DNA of 64,000 nt. Origin: Clostridia bacterium (GTDB lineage: Bacteria > Bacillota > Clostridia > Oscillospirales > CAG-272). Location of the stretch: NCBI GenBank assembly GCA_017462035.1, contig JAFTRY010000007.1, positions 1-64,000 on the forward strand, written 5' to 3'. The position numbers and the translations under genes were made by a program. The notes under the pieces were generated by a model. The model did not search any database, was not told the DNA's origin, and was given only the letters and a program-made list of their open reading frames with translations. Each line of letters opens with the position of its first letter. The stretch's first letter is position 1. Below, piece by piece: positions 51,633-60,928 of the stretch.

Positions 51633-52461
51633 GATTTCCTCCGATTTTAACATTGACTTTAGGGGGGACCGTTTTATTATACAATACATTTTCGGAAAAA
51701 TCAAGTTTATTTTGGGAAGTTTCGGTATCATCCGCGCAGTATTCTAAAATGGAGAGGGCTATGGAGAGAGCCATTTGCTTTTGATAGTCTTTGCTGGAAA
51801 GCCTTGCGCACTCGTCTGCATTAGAAAGAAAGCCACATTCCACCAATACCGCCGGGCATTGGAGTTGATGAAGCAGGTAAATATTCTCTCCGGCAGCCTT
51901 TACGCTTCGTTTGTTTTCGGGAAGCAGCCGTACGCGGCTTCCTTCCTGGATCAGTGCTGCCAACGGTTGTGATTCTTCCGAATTGGTAGAATACCAAACC
52001 TGTAAGCCGCTGTATTTCTCTTGAGGAAAGGCATTCATGTGAATACTGACAAAAATTGCGTTGTTGTATGCCTCTGCGATGTTTTTTCTGGTCATCAGAT
52101 CCTGTACCTTTTTTTGCCCGTGATAATTGGAATTTTTATCGTAGAGTAAAATGTCCTCCGATCTGGTCATGACGGTATTTATGCCGCAAGTTCTCAGGAC
52201 GTCACGGATCTTTTCGGTGATGGAGAGATTCAGGTCCTTTTCATAAATACCGTTTTTACCGATGGCACCGCAATCCTCACCTCCGTGACCGGCATCTAAA
52301 ACCACGACCACAGACGGGGAAAACGGTTCACTGTTCTGAGCGGGAGTGGTGCCTCTGTGAATGAATAAGCTCAGCGCGATCCCTCCGAGCATAACAAGAG
52401 TAAAAATGAAACAAAAGACAAGATAGGCGGGAAGATCGGCAGACTTTGATTTAGGGCACAT
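51592..52461 (-). CDS. N-acetylmuramoyl-L-alanine amidase, CwlD-like
   Basis: This 289-residue protein has one N-terminal helix (about 12-33) and an amidase_3 domain that cuts the lactyl-L-alanine bond in peptidoglycan. Zinc ligands and catalytic Glu are present: His in VLDAGHGGEDCGA, Glu in KNGIYEKDLNLSI, His in SIHMNAF and Glu in VLVECGFLSN. It resembles CwlD, which in spore formers makes cortex muramic lactam, but that requires other spore genes not present here. Its 3' end overlaps radA by 41 bases, so the two are co-transcribed. Confidence 0.85.
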   Translation of the reverse strand: MCPKSKSADLPAYLVFCFIFTLVMLGGIALSLFIHRGTTPAQNSEPFSPSVVVVLDAGHGGEDCGAIGKNGIYEKDLNLSITEKIRDVLRTCGINTVMTRSEDILLYDKNSNYHGQKKVQDLMTRKNIAEAYNNAIFVSIHMNAFPQEKYSGLQVWYSTNSEESQPLAALIQEGSRVRLLPENKRSVKAAGENIYLLHQLQCPAVLVECGFLSNADECARLSSKDYQKQMALSIALSILEYCADDTETSQNKLDFSENVLYNKTVPPKVNVKIGGNHERRENSLYLFFL

Positions 52462-52542
52462 ATGGCTCCTCCGTTTCTATAATCAGGCTTTCTTAACTAT
52501 ATGACAAAAAAATTTGAATCAGTACCGAATCATAAATTTAGA

Positions 52543-52571
52543 TTGACACACACTCTCGTATTTGGTATAAT
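52543..52571 (+). promoter_or_regulatory. Upstream promoter before rlmB
   Basis: TTGACA (52543-52548), 17 bases, TATAAT (52566-52571). Between this promoter and the next one is a short palindrome (GAAATGAA...TTCATTTC). Confidence 0.75.
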
Positions 52572-52631
52572 ACATTCATAATAGCAGACCGGAAAAAGAA
52601 GAGAAATGAATGAAAAGCTTTCATTTCGGTA

Positions 52632-52660
52632 TGTACAAAAATTCAATTTTATGATATAAT
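52632..52660 (+). promoter_or_regulatory. Second promoter before rlmB
   Basis: TGTACA (52632-52637), 17 bases, TATAAT (52655-52660). The -10 is perfect but the -35 is poor, so its contribution relative to the first promoter is unclear. Confidence 0.5.
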
Positions 52661-52708
52661 ATATATACTTAGTTCTGCATGAGCAAGAAATGGATTTTGA
52701 GGAGTATT

Positions 52709-53533
52709 ATGGAACAGAAAAATAAGGATCATTATAAAAAAACAAAAGGCTCACGGGGAGACAAGGTGAGAGAGGGAGACCGCCGGGATGAAGCGGTAAT
52801 GAGTGAGGGTGCCGTGATTGGACGGAATGCGGTACGTGAATTGCTAAAATCCGGGCGGGATATTGATAAAATTTTTGTTCAACGGGGTGAACGAGAGGGC
52901 TCTATCGTTGCCCTGGTAGCAGAAGCCGTTGCACGGCATATTCCCGTCATTGAAGTAGAGCGTGCCAAGCTTGACAAAATGTCCGGTTTTGCTAATCACC
53001 AGGGGATGATTGCCATGGCAGCGGAGAAGGAATACTGTTCGGTAGAAGATATTCTCAAAATTGCTGCAGACCGCGGTGAACGTCCCTTTTTTGTGATTGC
53101 GGATGGGATTACCGATCCCCACAATTTGGGGGCATTGATCCGTTGTGCCGAAGGTGTTGGTGCCCACGGACTGATTATTCCTAAGAGACGGGCGGTCGGC
53201 TTGACCCCTGCGGTCAGCAAAGCATCTTGCGGTGCCATTGAGCACTTGGCAGTGGCGAAGGTGACCAACCTGGCAGCTACCATCGATCAGCTGAAAAAAG
53301 AAGGTATCTGGATCTTTGCCGCAGAGGCAGGCGGAAGCAATTATTACGATACCGATTTCAAATGTCCTTGCGCGCTCGTCATGGGGAGCGAGGGAGAGGG
53401 AGTATCCCATCTCATTAAAGAAAAGGCTGATTTTATTGTATCCATTCCTATGTACGGGAGAGTGAACTCCTTTAATGTATCTACCGCGGCATCCGTAATT
53501 CTCGCGGAGATTTCGCGTCAGCATAGAAACTAA
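52709..53533 (+). CDS. rlmB: 23S rRNA (guanosine-2'-O-)-methyltransferase RlmB-like
   Basis: A SpoU-family (SPOUT) enzyme of 274 residues; RlmB methylates G2251 of 23S rRNA. After a basic N-terminal tail, the substrate-binding domain begins GAVIGRNAVRELLKSGRDI; the catalytic domain contains DGITDPHNLGALIRCAEGVGA, CALVMGSEGEGVSHL and IPMYGRVNSFNVSTAASVIL, the three SPOUT motifs. The ATG at 52709 is preceded by GAGGAG; an earlier in-frame start would place the leader in the promoter. The exact target (G2251 versus another 2'-O site) is inferred from similarity. Confidence 0.9.
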   Translation: MEQKNKDHYKKTKGSRGDKVREGDRRDEAVMSEGAVIGRNAVRELLKSGRDIDKIFVQRGEREGSIVALVAEAVARHIPVIEVERAKLDKMSGFANHQGMIAMAAEKEYCSVEDILKIAADRGERPFFVIADGITDPHNLGALIRCAEGVGAHGLIIPKRRAVGLTPAVSKASCGAIEHLAVAKVTNLAATIDQLKKEGIWIFAAEAGGSNYYDTDFKCPCALVMGSEGEGVSHLIKEKADFIVSIPMYGRVNSFNVSTAASVILAEISRQHRN

Positions 53534-53562
53534 ACGTAAACGGTTTGAAACAGGAGGGCAAG

Positions 53563-56055
53563 ATGAATCACGAGCAGAGCATTGATGATATTCTAAAGTT
53601 GCTCAAAGAGTCGATCAGTGACGAACAGGTTTCCGATGAACAGCGTCCGTTCGAAAACGAGCCTGTATTGTCGAGAACCGTTTCGCTCTCCAACGAAGAC
53701 GTACATGCCGAGTTGAAGAAGCAATACGTCCCAGAAGAAAGTGCCTCGGAGCCGTTCCATGATGGATTCGACAGAGAATTCTCGGAAATTTCCTCTGAGT
53801 TTGAACCCGAATCGGAGGCATCTGATATTTTGATTGAGGAGGAGGACGAGCTTCCGCCATGGGAGACCGGTGACGGGGAAGAACCCGAATCGGAAGAGGG
53901 GGAGAGCGCGTTTGAAAACGAGTACCCGGAAGATGACTCGGAGGAAGAGAAAACAGAATGGACGGCAGATTCAAAGAAGGAAGCTGAGAAAGCTCAGGAA
54001 GAAGAGGTTCTGTCTCAAGAGCTTCGGGATTACGAAATTCCGGAGGATTTCACGATTGAAGCCACTCCCAACGCCGAAATCGAGAATATCATCGAAGTGG
54101 AGTTTTCTTCTGAGGCAGAGGAAACGGAGCGCGAGCCGCTGGAAGCAGAGCTTCGACCTTCGGTTATGGATTTGTTGCTTCAAATGGGATGCGAAGAGGA
54201 ATGGGAGGAGGAAGAGATTGCCACGGACGAACAGAGGCACTCATCCGAATCGCAATTTGCTTCTCACTCCGAGGAAAAAATGGCTCGCTGGGAATCATTA
54301 TCGAGCAGATGGAATCAACGCCTGGTAAGAGAAATCATTCGTGTCATCGGATTGGCTGTGACATCGGTTTTGCTTCTTATATACGACGCGATTCCGGACG
54401 GAGCACTAAAGGCACTAAAAATAGAATATCGTTCCTATCCTCTTGCCTATGTTTTGATCGGTATGCAATTGGTGTTAATCACAGCGTTGTGGCTTGGTCC
54501 CAGGCTATGGAACGGTCTGAAGCAATTGGTTCGTTTGCGGGTACATTTGTATTCAGTTGCGTCTCTCGTGACCTTGTTTGTACTGATATACGATCTGATT
54601 TTGGTGGCTTGTTCCATCACGGCTATTCCGCCCAGGTTCCATTTTTTTGCGGGGCTTTCTATGCTTATGGCGGAGATCACCACCTATTGGGACGTAAGGC
54701 GGCAGACAGCATACGTTCGTGTATGGAGACCGGATCTGGACAAAAAAAGATTTACGTTAAGTAGCGACATAAAGCATGATCCCATTGCAAAGACAATGTA
54801 TCGTGGCGGGTTGCCCTATGAAAAAAAAGTATTTTCACCGAGTACGGTAGATTCTTGCCCGGTGATCGAGGAGGAAGATCATTGTGTGCGTGAAGATCGT
54901 TTCTTCTCACGATACATGGTTCCTTCCGTTGTGCTCAGCTTTGTGGCGGTGGCGGTGGCAATACTGGTGGGACAAAGGCTGGAGGTGTCTTTGATTGCCG
55001 GAATAACCTTGCTTTTCTGTATTCTTCCGCTTCCTGCCCTATTTCTTCCTCAGTTTGCCGTGAATCTTGCCGTAAAGAAACTGCAAAGAAGAGAAATCTT
55101 TCTCCGTAACGAGAACGGAATAAAGGAATACGGCGAGGTAGATTACCTTGTATTTAAAGACCTTCACTTATTTTCCAAAGCAAAAACCGAAGATATAGGT
55201 ATGATATCTTACGAGCAAGATCAAATCGGAGATCTTCTTGGTTGCTTAGATCGGCTATATCAGAAAATCGGAGGACCCATGTCTGATGTGTTTACGGAGC
55301 TTCCGGAGGAATACCGTAAAGATACTGTTCGTATCAGAAGAATGAAGCGAAACGGTATTGAGGCTATCGTGGACCGAAAGCACGTTTTATTGGTCGGTGA
55401 CAGCTTCTTCATGCGGCAATATGGTCTACTCTTTAACGAAGAATCTACAAAGAAGGGAAGAAGTACGCTCTGTATTTCCTTAGACGGTAAAAAATCGGCA
55501 AAGCTGAACGTACGGTATCGTATCGAACCTGTGTTTGAGATGCTGGTAGAGCGATTGTATACAGAAAAAGTTCAATGTGTAGTTGAGACATTTGATCCTA
55601 TGGTTCAGGCAAAATTTGTAGCAACCGCCAGACACTTGGGACAAGCACCGATCAGTATAGTACATAAAAGCCTCACCGAGCTGAATGAAGCTTCCGATCG
55701 TTCCGCACGGTGGAGTCGAGAGAGTATGCCACAGCTTGTGGCTTGTTCCTCACGTTTAAAGCTGGCGGAAGCGGTTGTGTGGTGTAAACGGCTGCGGCGA
55801 ATCCAAAAGAAATGCGGCAGAATCGGTCTTGTCACTTCCATATTGGGATTTTTGTTTAGTATTCTAACCCTCATACTTGGAAATATGGGCGAGGTAACCC
55901 AATATTGGGTGCTTTTCTGGATTTTACTGACTCATGGATCCCTGTGGTTGTGCGTATTCCGTGATATTCCCGGAGACCGGACCTTTACGGTAGATGCGTT
56001 GGCGGAGGAAAGACAAAAAACGCGTGATAAAAAGCAAAAAAAGAAACGAGGATAA
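53563..56055 (+). CDS. Large membrane protein resembling a catalytically dead P-type ATPase
   Basis: The 830-residue protein begins with about 230 mostly acidic, probably disordered residues. Four helices follow (about 255-375), then a pair (about 450-500) ending in CILPLPALFLPQFAV, which aligns with the CPx region of P1B ATPases. Next comes GEVDYLVFKDLHLFS where P-type ATPases have VDTVVFDKTGTLT, and later HVLLVGDSFFMRQYG, like the nucleotide-domain segment. Two C-terminal helices end it. The phosphorylation site is lost (Asp becomes Lys532), so ATP-driven transport is unlikely. I do not know a named family. It sits 30 bp after rlmB, so it belongs to that operon. Confidence 0.55.
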   Translation: MNHEQSIDDILKLLKESISDEQVSDEQRPFENEPVLSRTVSLSNEDVHAELKKQYVPEESASEPFHDGFDREFSEISSEFEPESEASDILIEEEDELPPWETGDGEEPESEEGESAFENEYPEDDSEEEKTEWTADSKKEAEKAQEEEVLSQELRDYEIPEDFTIEATPNAEIENIIEVEFSSEAEETEREPLEAELRPSVMDLLLQMGCEEEWEEEEIATDEQRHSSESQFASHSEEKMARWESLSSRWNQRLVREIIRVIGLAVTSVLLLIYDAIPDGALKALKIEYRSYPLAYVLIGMQLVLITALWLGPRLWNGLKQLVRLRVHLYSVASLVTLFVLIYDLILVACSITAIPPRFHFFAGLSMLMAEITTYWDVRRQTAYVRVWRPDLDKKRFTLSSDIKHDPIAKTMYRGGLPYEKKVFSPSTVDSCPVIEEEDHCVREDRFFSRYMVPSVVLSFVAVAVAILVGQRLEVSLIAGITLLFCILPLPALFLPQFAVNLAVKKLQRREIFLRNENGIKEYGEVDYLVFKDLHLFSKAKTEDIGMISYEQDQIGDLLGCLDRLYQKIGGPMSDVFTELPEEYRKDTVRIRRMKRNGIEAIVDRKHVLLVGDSFFMRQYGLLFNEESTKKGRSTLCISLDGKKSAKLNVRYRIEPVFEMLVERLYTEKVQCVVETFDPMVQAKFVATARHLGQAPISIVHKSLTELNEASDRSARWSRESMPQLVACSSRLKLAEAVVWCKRLRRIQKKCGRIGLVTSILGFLFSILTLILGNMGEVTQYWVLFWILLTHGSLWLCVFRDIPGDRTFTVDALAEERQKTRDKKQKKKRG

Positions 56056-56064
56056 TCATTTTTC

Positions 56065-57924
56065 ATGAACAAGAATATCAGCAGTATTTTAAAGACCGTT
56101 TCAAAGCCGGGGCGGTATTCCGGCGGAGAATACGGTCAGATCATAAAAAATAAAGAAGACGTAAAGCTACGATTCGCCTTCTGCTTTCCCGATACCTACG
56201 AGATCGGAATGTCCAATCTTGGTGTTCGGATCCTTTACGGAGTTTTAAATGAGGAAAAGGACGTATGGTGTGAACGCGTTTACGATCCCTGGATGGATAT
56301 GCAACAAAAGATGAGAGAACACGGTCTTCCCCTATGCGCTTGCGAGAGCGGAGATCCTCTCACCGATTTCCACATAGTTGCTTTCACGCTCCAATATGAG
56401 ATGAGCTATACCAACGTGCTGAATATGCTGGATCTGGCGGGAATTCCTTTGCGAAGCGAAGAGCGGGGAGATGAATTTCCTCTGATTGTCGGCGGCGGAC
56501 CCTGTGCCTATAACCCGGAGCCGGTTGCGGATTTCTTTGATCTTTTTAATATTGGTGAAGGAGAGGAAATGCTTCCCGAGCTTTGCCGACTCTACATCCA
56601 AATGAAAGAAGAGGGAAGATACTCAAAGGCAGAATATCTCCACGAGGCGGCGCGGACGATTCCCGGTATTTACGTTCCTTCGCTTTACCAAGTAACCTAT
56701 CATGAGGACGGAACTGTCCGGGCATATACGCCCATTTATGACGATATTCCTACCAAAATTACTAAGCGGATCATCAAGGATATGGATCGGGCATATTTCC
56801 CGGATAAGGTAGTCATGCCTTACATTGAAACGGTTCATGACCGGGTCATGTTGGAGGTATTTCGGGGATGTATTCGTGGATGCCGTTTCTGCCAAGCAGG
56901 TATCATCTACCGTCCTGTGCGTGAAAAATCCCCCGATGTCCTGAACGAGCAGGCAAAATGTCTGTTTGAATTTACCGGATACGATGAAATTTCTCTTACC
57001 TCTCTTTCCATCAGTGATTATACTCACCTGGAGGAGCTGACCGATCAGCTGCTGGAATGGACGGATGAAAATATGGTCAGCCTGTCTCTCCCTTCCTTGC
57101 GAGTAGACAGCTTCACAAAGGAACTAATGGACAAAATTGCTACGGTCCGTTCCTCCTCGCTAACCTTTGCACCGGAGGCGGGTACCCAGAGATTGCGTGA
57201 CGTAATCAATAAAAATGTTCGGGAGGAAGACCTGCTTCGAGCTGTTAATGTCGCGTTTGAAGCGGGAAAGAATACGGTAAAGCTGTACTTTATGTCGGGG
57301 CTCCCTACAGAGACCTATGAGGATATTGCGGGTATCGCGGAGCTTGCGTCTCACGTGATCGATGCCTATTACCGTTGCCCGAGTAGAAACAAGGCGAAGA
57401 AGCCGCAGGTTACCATCAGCGTTTCCTGTTTTATTCCCAAGCCCTTTACGCCTTTTCAGTGGGAGGCACAGGATACCCTGGAATCCTTGGCTGAGAAGCA
57501 GGAATTCTTGGGGAGCAAGATCACAGACCGAAAGATCCGATATACCCACCACGATGCCAAAGTCAGCCGCATTGAGGCGGTGTTAGCAAGAGGCGACCGC
57601 CGCCTGGCTCCTGCCTTGGAGCTTGCATGTCGGGAAGGGTTTATGTTTGACGCATGGGACGAGTGCTTTGACTATGACCGTTGGATCTCGGTTATGGAGC
57701 GAACCGGCGTGGATCCCGCCTTTTACGCCAACCGTCAGTACGGATTGGATGAGGTTTTGCCGTGGGATATTATTGATTGCGGCGTAAGCAAAGACTTTTT
57801 GCGTCGTGAGCGTGACCGCGCATATGCTGGCAATACCACGCCCAACTGCCGTGAGCATTGCAGCGGCTGCGGAGCAAATAAACTGGGAGGTGAGCAGACA
57901 TGTTGTCCCAAAGCGAAAAATTGA
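56065..57924 (+). CDS. TIGR03960-family radical SAM protein
   Basis: A 619-residue radical SAM enzyme of the TIGR03960 type. A B12-binding-like N-terminal domain (about 30-200, LRFAFCFPDTYEIGMSNLG, LIVGGGPCAYNPEP) precedes the radical SAM core, with the 4Fe-4S motif in RGCIRGCRFCQAG (C-x3-C-x2-C). The C-terminus has a further cysteine cluster (CREHCSGCG, CCPKAK). It overlaps the DUF2344 gene by 25 bases, the usual partnership, sometimes found next to the rng-rplU-rpmA cluster. Function is unassigned, possibly RNA modification. Confidence 0.88.
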   Translation: MNKNISSILKTVSKPGRYSGGEYGQIIKNKEDVKLRFAFCFPDTYEIGMSNLGVRILYGVLNEEKDVWCERVYDPWMDMQQKMREHGLPLCACESGDPLTDFHIVAFTLQYEMSYTNVLNMLDLAGIPLRSEERGDEFPLIVGGGPCAYNPEPVADFFDLFNIGEGEEMLPELCRLYIQMKEEGRYSKAEYLHEAARTIPGIYVPSLYQVTYHEDGTVRAYTPIYDDIPTKITKRIIKDMDRAYFPDKVVMPYIETVHDRVMLEVFRGCIRGCRFCQAGIIYRPVREKSPDVLNEQAKCLFEFTGYDEISLTSLSISDYTHLEELTDQLLEWTDENMVSLSLPSLRVDSFTKELMDKIATVRSSSLTFAPEAGTQRLRDVINKNVREEDLLRAVNVAFEAGKNTVKLYFMSGLPTETYEDIAGIAELASHVIDAYYRCPSRNKAKKPQVTISVSCFIPKPFTPFQWEAQDTLESLAEKQEFLGSKITDRKIRYTHHDAKVSRIEAVLARGDRRLAPALELACREGFMFDAWDECFDYDRWISVMERTGVDPAFYANRQYGLDEVLPWDIIDCGVSKDFLRRERDRAYAGNTTPNCREHCSGCGANKLGGEQTCCPKAKN

Positions 57925-58643
57925 TTGAAAAAAAGAGATTGCTTAATCTTCCTGTTTTGGAACGTCCCATGACCGTTCGTCTGAAGTTTCGTAAAGTGGG
58001 AAAGTTGCAGTACATATCCCATTTGGATTTGCGGAGAACCTTTAACCGAGTGATCGTTCGCGCCTGCTTGCCTGTTTGGTATACCAAGGGCTTCAATCCT
58101 CATGCTAAACTGGTATTTTCTACACCGCTGAGCGTCGGCGCACAGAGTGTTTATGAGTTCTTGGATATACGGATTGATCGGCAAATGGATTGCCGGGAAA
58201 TTATGGATCGGCTAAATCGCGAATTGACCGATGAGTTATATATTTTAGACACATATTTACCTACCAGTGATTTTTCGGAGATTACGTGGGCATCTTACGA
58301 TATTGAGATCTGCTCAAAGGGCTTGAAGGAAGAGTCAGTGGGCGAGATCCGTCGAACCTTAACCGAATCTCCCTTGCTGCTGAGTAAGAAAACAAAATCG
58401 GGTGAAAAAGAGATAGACATCATTCCTATGATCCATTCGCTCAAGGTGTCCTATGATTCTATGTCGAATACGGTTAAGCTCTCAGCCGTTTTAAAGGCGA
58501 CCACAGGAGAATATCTGAATCCGGAGCTGTTGATTACAGGATTAAAGCAAAATAATCAAATCCTTCAAGGTGATCCCACCGAAGAGTGGTATACCATTTT
58601 GCGCACAGCCGTGATGAAAGACGATTTTTCCTTGTTCATTTGA
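57900..58643 (+). CDS. TIGR03936/DUF2344 radical SAM-associated protein
   Basis: The 247-residue protein fits DUF2344, always seen beside or fused to the TIGR03960 radical SAM protein: VRLKFRKVGKLQYISHLDLRR near residues 24-45 and VWYTKGFNPHAKLVFSTPLSVG at 60-80. No catalytic residues are known. It overlaps the radical SAM gene by 25 bases, so they are co-translated. In many Clostridia rng and rplU follow; here ddl follows instead and rplU-prp-rpmA lies elsewhere in the window. Confidence 0.87.
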   Translation: MLSQSEKLIEKKRLLNLPVLERPMTVRLKFRKVGKLQYISHLDLRRTFNRVIVRACLPVWYTKGFNPHAKLVFSTPLSVGAQSVYEFLDIRIDRQMDCREIMDRLNRELTDELYILDTYLPTSDFSEITWASYDIEICSKGLKEESVGEIRRTLTESPLLLSKKTKSGEKEIDIIPMIHSLKVSYDSMSNTVKLSAVLKATTGEYLNPELLITGLKQNNQILQGDPTEEWYTILRTAVMKDDFSLFI

Positions 58644-58708
58644 GGATTGCTTGCATAGAATATAAGGACGCTTGATCGGGCGAACATGAGACTGTGAGGA
58701 AATGGAAC

Positions 58709-59668
58709 ATGGAGCGAAAGAATATTAGGCTGGCGGTTGTATATGGAGGAATTTCTTCCGAACGGGAGATTTCCCTGAGGAGCGGAGCGGCAATTTATGA
58801 AGCTCTCAAGCGGGGAGGATATACCGAAGTCTCCCTTTTTGACCTAAAGAGAGACAATCTGGGGGAGCTCCTGGCTCTCTCTCCGGAGCTCGTTTTTCTG
58901 GCACTTCACGGAAAGGGCGGGGAAGACGGATGTATTCAAGGAATGTTAGAACTTGCGGGAATCCCTTATACTGGTTCTTCCGTAGAAGCCAGCGCCACAT
59001 GCATGAATAAGATCCATACCAAGGAGATCCTGGTTCATGGAGGAATTCCCACGCCGAAGTTCATAACGTTATATCGTTCTGAGGTGGAATCGGAACAGGA
59101 TGCCGCTTGCACACTGTTGAAAAAAATTGGAATTCCCATGGTATTGAAGGCACCCTGTCAAGGATCGAGCATCGGTGTTCGGATCGTAAAGAAAAGAGAA
59201 GAACTTGAGGATGCGATCCGTGAGGTCTTCGCCTATGATGCGGTATTGCTTGCTGAGAAATTTATGGAGGGAACTGAGCTGACGTTGCCTATTTTGGGGA
59301 ATCGGCATCCGCGCACCCTTCCTATTGTGGAAATTACCTCTGAAAATGAGTTTTATGACTATGAAGCCAAGTATACCCAGGGAATGTGTCGGCACATCAT
59401 TCCCGCGCGAATCGATGCGTCGATCCGTGAGAAAGTAGAAGCCATGGGAACGCGTGCCTATATAGCACTGGGATGCAGCGGACTTGCCCGTATCGATTTT
59501 ATGCTGGATTCCCGAGGAGATCCTATGATCATTGAGGTGAATACGTTGCCCGGTATGACCGAGATGAGTCTCTTTCCGGATTCTGCCCGCTATGCGGGTA
59601 TTTCCTTTGAGGCTCTGGTAGATCAGATTGTTACTTTGGCGTGGGAGAAAACAAAGGAAGACTCTTGA
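58709..59668 (+). CDS. ddl: D-alanine--D-alanine ligase
   Basis: Ddl joins two D-alanines for peptidoglycan precursors using ATP-grasp chemistry. The 319-residue protein has VVYGGISSEREISLRSG, ALHGKGGEDGCIQGMLELAGIPYTGSS, the ATP-grasp strand LKAPCQGSSIGVRIVKK, and LARIDFMLDSRGDPMIIEVNTLPGMTEMSLFP with the metal-binding Glu/Asn. The ATG at 58709 follows GTGAGGA; a GTG at 58694 is less likely. It is 15 bp before alr, so D-alanine synthesis and use are coupled, and the Dlt-like operon may draw on the same pool. Confidence 0.95.
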   Translation: MERKNIRLAVVYGGISSEREISLRSGAAIYEALKRGGYTEVSLFDLKRDNLGELLALSPELVFLALHGKGGEDGCIQGMLELAGIPYTGSSVEASATCMNKIHTKEILVHGGIPTPKFITLYRSEVESEQDAACTLLKKIGIPMVLKAPCQGSSIGVRIVKKREELEDAIREVFAYDAVLLAEKFMEGTELTLPILGNRHPRTLPIVEITSENEFYDYEAKYTQGMCRHIIPARIDASIREKVEAMGTRAYIALGCSGLARIDFMLDSRGDPMIIEVNTLPGMTEMSLFPDSARYAGISFEALVDQIVTLAWEKTKEDS

Positions 59669-59683
59669 GGAGAAACAAATTAC

Positions 59684-60874
59684 ATGAATGATGTACAAGG
59701 ACTTCGCCGACGCACGTGGGCGGAGGTGGATCTAAATCGTATACGGCATAATTACCGCGCCGTACGGGAGGCTGTGCCGGAGCAGACTAAAATTTGCTGT
59801 GTGATCAAAGCGGATGCTTACGGACACGGTGCCGTAGCGCTCGCGGCTCTCTATGAAAAGCTGGGAGCCGATTGGTTCGCTGTTTCCAACCTGGAGGAGG
59901 CTTTACAGCTTCGTCATCACCAGATCACACTGCCAATTCTGATCCTTGGATATACGCCCGAGGAATGTGCCCCCTTGCTCGCCAAGCACCGTATCTCTCA
60001 GTGTGTCTATTCCCGTGATTACGGATTCAAGCTTGCGCGGGAAGCGCGTAAGGCGGGAGTACGGATCAGAATTCATATTAAGCTTGATACCGGTATGGGA
60101 CGGATTGGTTTTTTAAGCCGAGGTGAAGATTCCTTAGAATGGGCGGATGCCTTGGCGGTATGCCAAGAGGATTTTCTGATTCCCGAGGGGATCTTTACTC
60201 ATTGTGCGGTAGCGGATGGCGGAGAAAGCGGCGACGAGTATACGGATCGGCAATTTCAATGCTTTATGGAGGGTGTATCTTATCTTGAGAATGCCGGTGT
60301 AAAATTCTCGATTCGGCATTTTGCCAATAGTGCCGTGATTTTCGATCATCCCAAATACCACCTGGATATGGTTCGGGCGGGGATCGTGCTATACGGTCTG
60401 ATGCCCTCCGGTCAGATGCGTCGGTTACCCAAGCTATTGCCCGCTATGAGCTGGAAAAGCGTGATTTCTCACTGTAAGCTTCTGCACCCGGGGGATACGG
60501 TTAGCTATGGAAGAACCTTTATCGCGGACAGGGAAATGAGAATTGCTACAGTTCCCGTTGGTTATGCCGACGGTTTCTGGAGAATCAATCAACAAAATAA
60601 TGGATGTTTGTCGGTCCATGGGCAGTCTGCTCCCATTGTAGGGCGGATCTGCATGGATCAACTGATGCTGGACGTAACGGAAATTCCTTGCGAGATAGGA
60701 GATGTCGTCACTATTTTTGGAACAGATGGCAAAGAAGCTGAAGAGCTTGCCGAGAAGAATGATACCATTGGTTATGAGATCCTATGCTCTGTGGGGACAC
60801 GGGTACCGCGGCTATACCGTGAGGAAGGGATTTTCTGTGGTTATATGGACTATATATATCCAGAGGATTTATAA
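59684..60874 (+). CDS. alr: Alanine racemase
   Basis: The 396-residue PLP enzyme converts L- to D-alanine. PLP Lys lies in CVIKADAYGHGAVALA (about residue 46), and the second catalytic region in GRICMDQLMLDVT; the racemase C-terminal beta domain follows. The ATG at 59684 has GAGGAGAA upstream. It follows ddl in one operon and is closed by a strong terminator. The kinase at 17897-18727 could supply the B6 cofactor. Confidence 0.95.
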   Translation: MNDVQGLRRRTWAEVDLNRIRHNYRAVREAVPEQTKICCVIKADAYGHGAVALAALYEKLGADWFAVSNLEEALQLRHHQITLPILILGYTPEECAPLLAKHRISQCVYSRDYGFKLAREARKAGVRIRIHIKLDTGMGRIGFLSRGEDSLEWADALAVCQEDFLIPEGIFTHCAVADGGESGDEYTDRQFQCFMEGVSYLENAGVKFSIRHFANSAVIFDHPKYHLDMVRAGIVLYGLMPSGQMRRLPKLLPAMSWKSVISHCKLLHPGDTVSYGRTFIADREMRIATVPVGYADGFWRINQQNNGCLSVHGQSAPIVGRICMDQLMLDVTEIPCEIGDVVTIFGTDGKEAEELAEKNDTIGYEILCSVGTRVPRLYREEGIFCGYMDYIYPEDL

Positions 60875-60876
60875 TA

Positions 60877-60915
60877 GAAAACCGCTTGTTCGTTATGAAC
60901 AAGCGGTTTTCTTGC
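60877..60915. terminator. Bidirectional terminator between alr and the transketolase gene
   Basis: GAAAACCGCTTGTTC (60877-60891) and GAACAAGCGGTTTTC (60897-60911) form a perfect 15-bp stem around a five-base loop, between two convergent genes. Confidence 0.8.
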
Positions 60916-60928
60916 GAAATAAATCTAT

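Noticed and set aside
52606..52659. Short ORF between the two rlmB promoters
   Set aside because: A 17-codon frame with a weak AGAAGAG site and no similarity; its end overlaps the second promoter.
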